Shown here: piece after piece, positions 59,471 to 64,000 of the stretch | Numbering within the stretch: the stretch's first letter is position 1 | How the letters are laid out: each line of letters starts with the position of its first letter | Position numbers and translations under genes: made by a program | The notes under the pieces: generated by a model | Told to the model about the DNA's origin: nothing | The model's input: only the letters and a program-made list of their open reading frames with translations | Database searches by the model: none | Source: Streptomyces ficellus | GTDB lineage: Bacteria > Actinomycetota > Actinomycetes > Streptomycetales > Streptomycetaceae | DNA: 64,000 bases | Assembly: GCF_009739905.1 (NCBI RefSeq) | Contig: NZ_CP034279.1 | Location: forward strand, 2,914,001 to 2,978,000 | Reading direction: 5' to 3'

Positions 59471-59535
59471 CCCTGTACTAGGGCAGACCCTAGCAGCGGC
59501 GATCGGCCCTGTTCACCCTCTGACCTAGTACAGGG
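59471..59535. promoter_or_regulatory. Operator region of the GntR-TetR gene
   Basis: CCCTGTACTAGG (59471-59482) has an exact inverted copy CCTAGTACAGGG (59524-59535) whose centre is 53 bp away, about five helical turns. An inner repeat CTAGGG-CAGA-CCCTAG spans 59478-59493. Confidence 0.75.
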
Positions 59536-59562
59536 CGGTGCTTAGGCGCGTGTCGAGCGCGC

Positions 59563-59591
59563 TTGGCAGGGTTGTGTGTACGCCGTACATT
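59563..59591 (+). promoter_or_regulatory. Promoter of the flavin monooxygenase operon
   Basis: TTGGCA (59563-59568), 17 bases, TACATT (59586-59591), 35 bases ahead of the start codon. Confidence 0.75.
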
Positions 59592-59604
59592 CAGTGGCGT
59601 ACAC
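59576..59604. promoter_or_regulatory. Operator over the monooxygenase promoter
   Basis: GTGTACGCC-N11-GGCGTACAC, exact 9-base arms flanking the -10 hexamer. Occupancy would block the promoter. Confidence 0.8.
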
Positions 59605-59625
59605 CGTATCGAAAGGAGCTGGACC

Positions 59626-60729
59626 ATGCAGTCCGTACTTGTCTCCGGTGCCGGTATCGCCGGATCCGCCCTCGCGCACCTGCTCCACCGCAGGGGCTTC
59701 GCGCCCACCGTCGTCGAGCGCGCCCCGGGGCCGCGGGCGGGCGGCCAGGCGATCGACGTGCGGGGCGTCGCCCTGGAGGTGCTCGACCGGATCGGCGTCC
59801 TGGAGCAGGCGCGGGAGGTCCGCACCCGGATACGCGGCATGTCGGTCCTGGACGCGGACGGCACGGAGATCGACCGCTCGACGGAGTACGCGCTGAGCAG
59901 CGGCCGGCTCGACGGCGACGACATCGAGGTGCTGCGCGACGACCTGACCCGGCTGCTGCACGACCGGGCGCGTACGGGCGGCGGCGTGGAGTACGTCTTC
60001 GGCGACAGCGTCACCGCGCTCACCGAGGACGCCGACGGGGTGGTCGCGGACTTCGCGCTCGCCCCGTCACGCCGCTTCGACCTGGTGGTCGGCGCGGACG
60101 GGCTGCGCTCGACGGTCCGGCGGCTGGCCTTCGGCCCGGAGGACGACCACGTCCGGCACCTGGGCAGCTACCTGTCGGTCTTCACCGCGGACAACTTCCT
60201 CGGCCTGGAGGACTGGCAGCTCTGGCTGCGGGACGGCGAGGCGGGGTTCGGCATCATGCCGGTACGCGGCAATCGCGAGCTGCGGGTCGCGTTCGGGTTC
60301 GAGTCCGCGCCGCTCCCCCGGGACGCGGACCTGAAGGCGCTGATCGTGGCGCGGCTCGCCGCACTGCGCTGGGAGGGCGCCCGGCTGGCGAAGGCCGCCC
60401 AGGAGGCGCCCGACTTCTACTGCGACGCGATGGCCCAGGTCCACCTGGACCGCTGGTCCCGGGGCCGGGCGGTGCTGCTCGGCGACGCCGGCTACTGCCC
60501 CTCCCCCCTGTCCGGGCAGGGCACGAGTCTGGCGCTGGTGGGCGCCCACGTCCTGGCGGACGCGCTGGCGGGGGCGGGCGGCGACCACGCGGCGGCCTTC
60601 ACCGCGTACGAGTCGCGCATGCGGCCCTTCGTCACCGCGAACCAGGCCCTGGCCACGGAGAACCCCGGCAGGCCCGCCTCCGAGGAGTCCATGGGGCGGG
60701 CGAAGAACGCGATCGCGCTGGACGGCTGA
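59626..60729 (+). CDS. FAD-dependent monooxygenase (PHBH fold)
   Basis: A 367-residue class A flavoprotein hydroxylase. The FAD motif is VSGAGIAGSALAHLLHRRG, then VVERAPGPRAGGQAID, the DG motif LVVGADGLRSTVRRLAF, and the GD motif RAVLLGDAGYCPSPLSGQGTSLALVGA. The closest family types are aromatic hydroxylases and TetX-like drug-modifying enzymes. Substrate not predictable. AAAGGAG precedes the ATG. A GntR-TetR regulator with operators over the promoter suggests induction by a small molecule. It is followed after 18 bases by the DUF504-2H gene. Confidence 0.9.
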   Translation: MQSVLVSGAGIAGSALAHLLHRRGFAPTVVERAPGPRAGGQAIDVRGVALEVLDRIGVLEQAREVRTRIRGMSVLDADGTEIDRSTEYALSSGRLDGDDIEVLRDDLTRLLHDRARTGGGVEYVFGDSVTALTEDADGVVADFALAPSRRFDLVVGADGLRSTVRRLAFGPEDDHVRHLGSYLSVFTADNFLGLEDWQLWLRDGEAGFGIMPVRGNRELRVAFGFESAPLPRDADLKALIVARLAALRWEGARLAKAAQEAPDFYCDAMAQVHLDRWSRGRAVLLGDAGYCPSPLSGQGTSLALVGAHVLADALAGAGGDHAAAFTAYESRMRPFVTANQALATENPGRPASEESMGRAKNAIALDG

Positions 60730-60747
60730 CGGGAGCACGGTGGAGGC

Positions 60748-61569
60748 GTGCACACCAGCGAGGAGATCTACCACCGGGTGCTGTGGGACCCGCGGTTCGA
60801 CCCCGCCCGGTTCGTCATCGGCGTCCGCCTGCGGGAGGCCGGCCCCGGGCGGGTCCCGCTGACCGGCTTCGTACCGGGCGGTGACATCCCCTGGCACCGG
60901 GTGCTGTTCTTCGAGGCCGACGGCGAGGTGGTGTGGGACCGCAGGACGGGTCTGGACCGGCTCGGCGCGACCGGCGCCGGCCGGGTACGGGCGCTCGCCG
61001 CGCGGCCCACACCCCGCACTGCGGTGGCCTGGCTGCCGCCCGCGGAGCTGTGGCCGCCGCTCCAGGCCGTCCGCCGGGACCACGACCCGCAGATCCACCG
61101 CTGGCCGCCGCATGTGAACCTGCTGTTCGGGTTCGTCCCGGAGGAGGACTTCGGACGGGCGGCGCCGCTGCTCTCCTCGGCGGCGGCCGGCGTCGAGCCG
61201 TTCGGGGCACGGCTGGCCGGGATCCGTACGTTCCGCCACCGGGCGGGCGCCACGGTGTGGCTGGACCCGGCAGCCGCGGGCACCCGGCCCTGGGCGGACC
61301 TGCGCCAGGCCCTGGAGCGGCGCTTCCCCGAGTGCCGCGGCCCGCACCGGGGCTTCACCCCGCACCTGAGCCTGGGCCGCACCCGGGACCCGCGGCGCGT
61401 GACGGCCGAGTGCGCGGACCGGCTCGGCGCGTGGGGGCCCCTGACGGCGCGGGTCGTCGAGGTGGCGGTCCTGTCCCGGCGCGGCGACGGACCGATGCGG
61501 GTCCGGGCGACGGTGGTGCTCGGCACGGGCGAGGTGCGGTGGTCCGGGAAAACCCCTCCCCCTGACTAA
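60748..61569 (+). CDS. DUF504 (MJ1316 RNA-end-recognition) and 2H phosphoesterase fusion
   Basis: A 273-residue two-domain protein. The DUF504/MJ1316 domain (1-72) has [26 protein letters not shown] and [15 protein letters not shown]. The 2H (2'-5' RNA ligase-like) domain (about 90-265) has the paired catalytic motifs H122-V-N in [10 protein letters not shown] and H206-L-S in [10 protein letters not shown]1316 domains are predicted to recognise 2',3'-cyclic RNA ends and 2H enzymes to open or join such ends, so RNA repair or end processing is inferred. The GTG at 60748 has GGAGG 1-4 bases upstream. Second gene of the monooxygenase operon. Confidence 0.82.
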   Translation: MHTSEEIYHRVLWDPRFDPARFVIGVRLREAGPGRVPLTGFVPGGDIPWHRVLFFEADGEVVWDRRTGLDRLGATGAGRVRALAARPTPRTAVAWLPPAELWPPLQAVRRDHDPQIHRWPPHVNLLFGFVPEEDFGRAAPLLSSAAAGVEPFGARLAGIRTFRHRAGATVWLDPAAAGTRPWADLRQALERRFPECRGPHRGFTPHLSLGRTRDPRRVTAECADRLGAWGPLTARVVEVAVLSRRGDGPMRVRATVVLGTGEVRWSGKTPPPD

Positions 61570-61580
61570 TCAAGTTTGAC
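61565..61580. promoter_or_regulatory. Inverted-repeat operator candidate ahead of the VOC gene
   Basis: TAATCAAGTTTGACTA is an imperfect palindrome (TCAA-GT-TTGA core) directly adjoining the -10 hexamer. Confidence 0.45.
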
Positions 61581-61586
61581 TAGAGT
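61581..61586 (+). promoter_or_regulatory. -10 element of the VOC gene (leaderless)
   Basis: TAGAGT, 7 bases before the ATG at 61594. Confidence 0.55.
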
Positions 61587-61593
61587 GGCGGGC

Positions 61594-62295
61594 ATGGACG
61601 AGAAGACCATTCCGATGCTGCCCTGCCGGACCCTTCAGCCGGTCCTCGACTTCTACGCGGCGCTCGGCTTCGGCGTCACCTTCCAGCAGAAGAGCCCCAA
61701 TCCGTACGCGGCCGTCGAGCGCGGCCGCATCGAGCTCCACTTCTTCGCGATGAGGCAGTACGACCCGGCCGCGTCGTACAGCACGTGTTACGTCGTGACC
61801 GACGACGTCGACGGGCTGCACGCGGCGTTCCGTGCCGGACTGAAGGCGGCGTACGGGCGCGTCCCGACGCGGGGACTCCCGCGCATCGGCCCGGTGAAGG
61901 ACACCTCGCACGGCATGCGCCAGTTCCTGATGACCGACCCGGGCGGCAACTGCGTCCGCGTCGGCACGCCCGTCTCCGACGACCTGAACCACCGGCCCGC
62001 CCCGACGGAGACCTTCGCCCGGGCCCTGCACTACGCGTCCCTCTTCGCGGACTCCAGGGACGACCCGGCGGGCGCCGCGAAGTTCATCGACCGGGCGCTG
62101 GACCTGCCGGACGAACGGCCCACGCCCGTACAGCTGTTCCGCCTCCTCGTCCTGCGCGCGGACGTCGCCGGGCGGCTCGGCGACCCGGAGACCGCCGCGT
62201 CCGCCCTGGCCCGGGCGGATGGGGTCCGGCTCACCGCCGAGGAGCGGGAGTCGCTGCGCGACGAGCTGGCCCGGCTGGAGGACCTGCGGGACTAG
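61594..62295 (+). CDS. VOC-family (bleomycin-resistance-like) protein with helical C-terminus
   Basis: A 233-residue protein. The VOC domain (1-125) has MLPCRTLQPVLDFYAALGFGVTF, RIELHFFAMRQYDPAASYSTCYVVTDDVDGLHAAFRAGL and FLMTDPGGNCVRVG, the fold of glyoxalase and bleomycin-binding proteins. The last 100 residues are helical and TPR-like (FARALHYASLFADSRDDPAGAAKFIDRAL). Its own leaderless promoter overlaps a palindrome. The TAG stop lies inside the CTAG target site of the adjoining MITE. Confidence 0.85.
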   Translation: MDEKTIPMLPCRTLQPVLDFYAALGFGVTFQQKSPNPYAAVERGRIELHFFAMRQYDPAASYSTCYVVTDDVDGLHAAFRAGLKAAYGRVPTRGLPRIGPVKDTSHGMRQFLMTDPGGNCVRVGTPVSDDLNHRPAPTETFARALHYASLFADSRDDPAGAAKFIDRALDLPDERPTPVQLFRLLVLRADVAGRLGDPETAASALARADGVRLTAEERESLRDELARLEDLRD

Positions 62296-62454
62296 GGTCT
62301 TTCGTTTGGATCAGGCTGGATCAGGGAGTGGCGTCTGGTGCCGTGCATCGCAAGGCGGAGGAGGGAGCCACTGCGGAGCATTGGCGACCGACGACAACGC
62401 CGCGAGGTGCGGTGTCCAGGCGTCACGAGCCCAGCAAGATCCGAACGAGAGGCC
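62296..62454. mobile_element. 159-bp MITE with IS5-like ends
   Basis: Terminal inverted repeats GGTCTTTCGTTTGGATC (left, from 62296) and GGCCTCTCGTTCGGATC (right, complement, ending 62454) match at 14 of the first 17 positions. Flanking 4-bp direct repeats CTAG are at 62292-62295 and 62455-62458. The interior has no coding capacity. A CTAG duplication fits the YTAR target of IS5-type elements. It is non-autonomous, and no transposase is in this window. Confidence 0.82.
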
Positions 62455-63354
62455 CTAGGTCGTGGTGGGCGGGCCGACCCGCCGCCCATCGCCGGAACGG
62501 GTCTCGCCGGAGCGGGTCTCGCCGGAGCGGCGTCTTCCGGCGAACCGCCCCGGGCCGGCGCCGTCGAGCCGGGCGAACCGCCCCGGTGTGGTGCCCACGA
62601 GCCGCTTGAAGTGCCGGTTCAGGTGCGCCTGGTCGTAGAAGCCCACCGCGGCCGCCACCGCGGAGGGCGACCGGCCGTCGAGGAGGAGCCGCCGGGCGCG
62701 GTCGACCCGGCGGGCCATCAGGTACTGGTGCGGGGCGATGCCGAAGGCGCCGCTGAACGCCCGTACCAGGTGCGCGGGATGGGCGTGCACCAGGCCCGCG
62801 GCCTCGTCGAGGGTCACCCCGCGCGACAGCCGCTCGTCGAGGAGTTCCCGCAGCCGGTGGGCGACGCCGTCGCCGGCCGGCCGCGCGGGGGTGACGAGCC
62901 GGGGCCGCAGCCGCCCGCGCAGCCGTTCGCCGATCAGGGCCAGCCGGCTCTGCGCCTCCAGTTCGTCGCCCCGGTGCGCCAGGGCGGCGTGCACCTGCGC
63001 GACGCGCCGCCGCAGCAGCGGGTCGACCAGGACGGGCCCGTCCACCGCCGGGCCGATGAAGGTCTCGTCGAGCTCCGGCAGGTCCAGGTAGAGCACCCGC
63101 TTGCGGAACCCGCGGGGCGTCGCGGACGAGCCGTTGTGCGGCACCTGCGGCGGCAGCAGCGTCACCGTGTCGCTCGGCGCGCCGTGCTCGCGGCGGTCCA
63201 GGTCGTACCGGATGGCGCCGTCGTCCACGATCAGCAGCGTCCACGCGTCGTGGACGTGCATCGGATAGGCGTGCTCGGTGAAGTGCGCGTGCAGGACCTC
63301 GACGACACCCGGCACCTTCGGGCGCCACGCGGAAACCTCCTGCCGGGCCACCAT
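62455..63354 (-). CDS. AraC-family transcriptional regulator
   Basis: A 299-residue regulator. The N-terminal AraC-type cupin (about 10-110) has AHFTEHAYPMHVHDAWTLLIVDDGA and VTLLPPQVPHNG. The C-terminal double HTH (about 165-270) has VTLDEAAGLVHAHPAHLVRAFSGAFGIAPHQYLMARRVDRAR and VGFYDQAHLNRHFKRLVGTTPGRF. A tail with repeated SGETR is encoded by a 15-bp tandem repeat. The ATG at 63354 lies 6 bases after TACGTT. It is divergent from the DUF2000 gene, its likely target. Its stop codon is in the MITE target duplication. Confidence 0.9.
   Translation of the reverse strand: MVARQEVSAWRPKVPGVVEVLHAHFTEHAYPMHVHDAWTLLIVDDGAIRYDLDRREHGAPSDTVTLLPPQVPHNGSSATPRGFRKRVLYLDLPELDETFIGPAVDGPVLVDPLLRRRVAQVHAALAHRGDELEAQSRLALIGERLRGRLRPRLVTPARPAGDGVAHRLRELLDERLSRGVTLDEAAGLVHAHPAHLVRAFSGAFGIAPHQYLMARRVDRARRLLLDGRSPSAVAAAVGFYDQAHLNRHFKRLVGTTPGRFARLDGAGPGRFAGRRRSGETRSGETRSGDGRRVGPPTTT
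62492..62537. repeat. 15-bp tandem repeat in the AraC gene tail
   Basis: About three units of CGCCGGAGCGGGTCT encode the RSGETRSGETRSG stretch at the C-terminus, outside the HTH. Confidence 0.75.
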
Positions 63355-63360
63355 GCGAGA

Positions 63361-63366
63361 AACGTA
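63361..63366 (-). promoter_or_regulatory. -10 element of the AraC gene (leaderless)
   Basis: TACGTT on the minus strand, 6 bases before the ATG at 63354. Confidence 0.5.
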
Positions 63367-63403
63367 CAAGACCGGGCGGCCGGCCCGGCGGCAGTCTCGG
63401 ACC

Positions 63404-63835
63404 ATGACCACCGAGAACACGCCCGTACGCTTCGACACCAAGATCGCCGTCCTGCTGCGCGAGGACCTGGAGCCCTGGCAGCGGCTGAACGTGACGGCGT
63501 TCCTGGTCAGCGGCCTCGGCGCCCAGCTCCCGGAGGTGATCGGCGAACCGTACGCCGACGCCGACGGCAGCCCCTACCTGCCGATGTTCCGCCAGCCGGT
63601 CCTGGTCTTCGAGGGCACCAAGGAGACGCTGACCGCCGCCCACCGCCGCGCCCTGGCCCGTTCGCTGCCCCGGTCGGTGTTCACCTCCGACCTCTTCACC
63701 ACCGGCAACGACCGCGACAACCGCGCGGCGGTACGAGCCGTGGCCCGTGACCACCTGGACCTGGTGGGCCTGTGCGTGTACGGGCCGCGCAACGCGGTCG
63801 ACAAGGTGCTCAAGGGGGCCCGGATGCACCCCTGA
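63404..63835 (+). CDS. DUF2000 family protein
   Basis: A 143-residue protein: DTKIAVLLREDLEPWQRLNVTAFLVSGLGAQLPEVIGEPYADADGSPYLPMFRQPVLVF is the DUF2000 pattern (a peptidyl-tRNA-hydrolase-2-like fold). Function unknown. It is divergent from the AraC regulator with 49 bases between start codons, an arrangement typical of a regulator and its single target. Confidence 0.83.
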   Translation: MTTENTPVRFDTKIAVLLREDLEPWQRLNVTAFLVSGLGAQLPEVIGEPYADADGSPYLPMFRQPVLVFEGTKETLTAAHRRALARSLPRSVFTSDLFTTGNDRDNRAAVRAVARDHLDLVGLCVYGPRNAVDKVLKGARMHP

Positions 63836-63903
63836 GACGACGCGCCCCGGAGGCCGGGCTCGATGGCCGGATAACTCCTGGAATGGGGGCCGATCGGCGA
63901 CAT

Positions 63904-63920
63904 ACGATGATCATCATCGT
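63904..63920. promoter_or_regulatory. 17-bp palindrome overlapping a -10 element
   Basis: ACGATGAT-C-ATCATCGT, with perfect 8-base arms. It overlaps TACGAT (63903-63908), a plausible -10 for the gene starting at 63963. It looks like a repressor operator. Confidence 0.6.
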
Positions 63921-63962
63921 GGGCGCCGTCCGACGATCCACCCCCCTCCTGGAGACACGCCC

Positions 63963-64000
63963 ATGCGTCATGCCCTTGCCCTGGCCACCCTGTGCTGCGC
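63963..64000 (+). CDS. Start of a probably secreted protein, cut by the window edge
   Basis: Only 12 full codons (MRHALALATLCC) are visible. GGAGA precedes the ATG at suitable distance, and the sequence looks like the start of a signal peptide or lipoprotein leader. Confidence 0.4.
   Translation, partial: MRHALALATLCC

Overview
This is a high-GC actinobacterial chromosome segment that I assign to Streptomyces. Reasons: bldM and whiD are present and divergent, GroEL has a His-rich tail, the WhiB-family Cys motif is intact, and the genes keep the order guaB3-guaB-sigma-bldM/whiD-groEL-groES ... tsaD-rimI-tsaB-tsaE-alr-nnrD-acpS-glmS ... glmM-rpsI-rplM ... truA-rplQ-rpoA ... rpsJ. The same backbone is known from S. 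coelicolor and, in part, from Mycobacterium (guaB3/guaB2/sigD/groEL1/gcp region). I cannot name the species.

Layout. 1-6300: the 5' end of glpD, a nucleotide-sugar dehydrogenase homologue without its catalytic Cys, a small membrane protein, guaB3, guaB and the ECF sigma gene shbA/sigD. 6300-7650: the developmental regulators bldM and whiD, divergent across 390 bp that carries a perfect sigma-BldN promoter. 7800-11700: LysR, MOSC, SDR and D-2-hydroxyacid dehydrogenase genes, several apparently leaderless. 11750-14020: the CIRCE-controlled groES-groEL1 operon. 14100-19750: a polysaccharide deacetylase, a THUMP-like methyltransferase, an ECF42/DGPF signalling module with its own predicted promoter, and a decayed toxin-antitoxin remnant. 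19475-30083: the t6A tRNA-modification genes (tsaD, rimI, tsaB, tsaE) with cell-wall and CoA genes (alr, nnrD, acpS, glmS). 30135-40261: a DrrAB-type ABC exporter, coaA, a DUF389 membrane protein, glmM, rplM-rpsI, an ABC-F ATPase, a secreted or membrane protein, and truA.

40353-56825 is the minus-strand ribosomal-protein super-operon. In transcription order it runs rpsJ, rplC, D, W, B, rpsS, rplV, rpsC, rplP, rpmC, rpsQ, rplN, X, E, rpsN, rpsH, rplF, rplR, rpsE, rpmD, rplO, terminator, secY, adk, terminator, map, infA, rpmJ, rpsM, rpsK, rpoA, rplQ. It starts at a clear promoter about 0.4 kb upstream of rpsJ, which gives an unusually long leader.

57326-64000 is accessory: a membrane-anchored protein, a GntR-TetR double-HTH repressor facing a flavin monooxygenase operon that also encodes a DUF504-2H phosphoesterase fusion (a predicted RNA-end-processing enzyme), a VOC protein, a 159-bp MITE, an AraC regulator and a DUF2000 protein. 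The most interesting observations are this operator-controlled monooxygenase/RNA-end operon, the MITE inserted exactly at a shared CTAG stop-codon junction, a 42-bp duplication of the rpsK tail inside the alpha operon, three enzyme-fold proteins lacking the catalytic Cys, and about a dozen leaderless starts.
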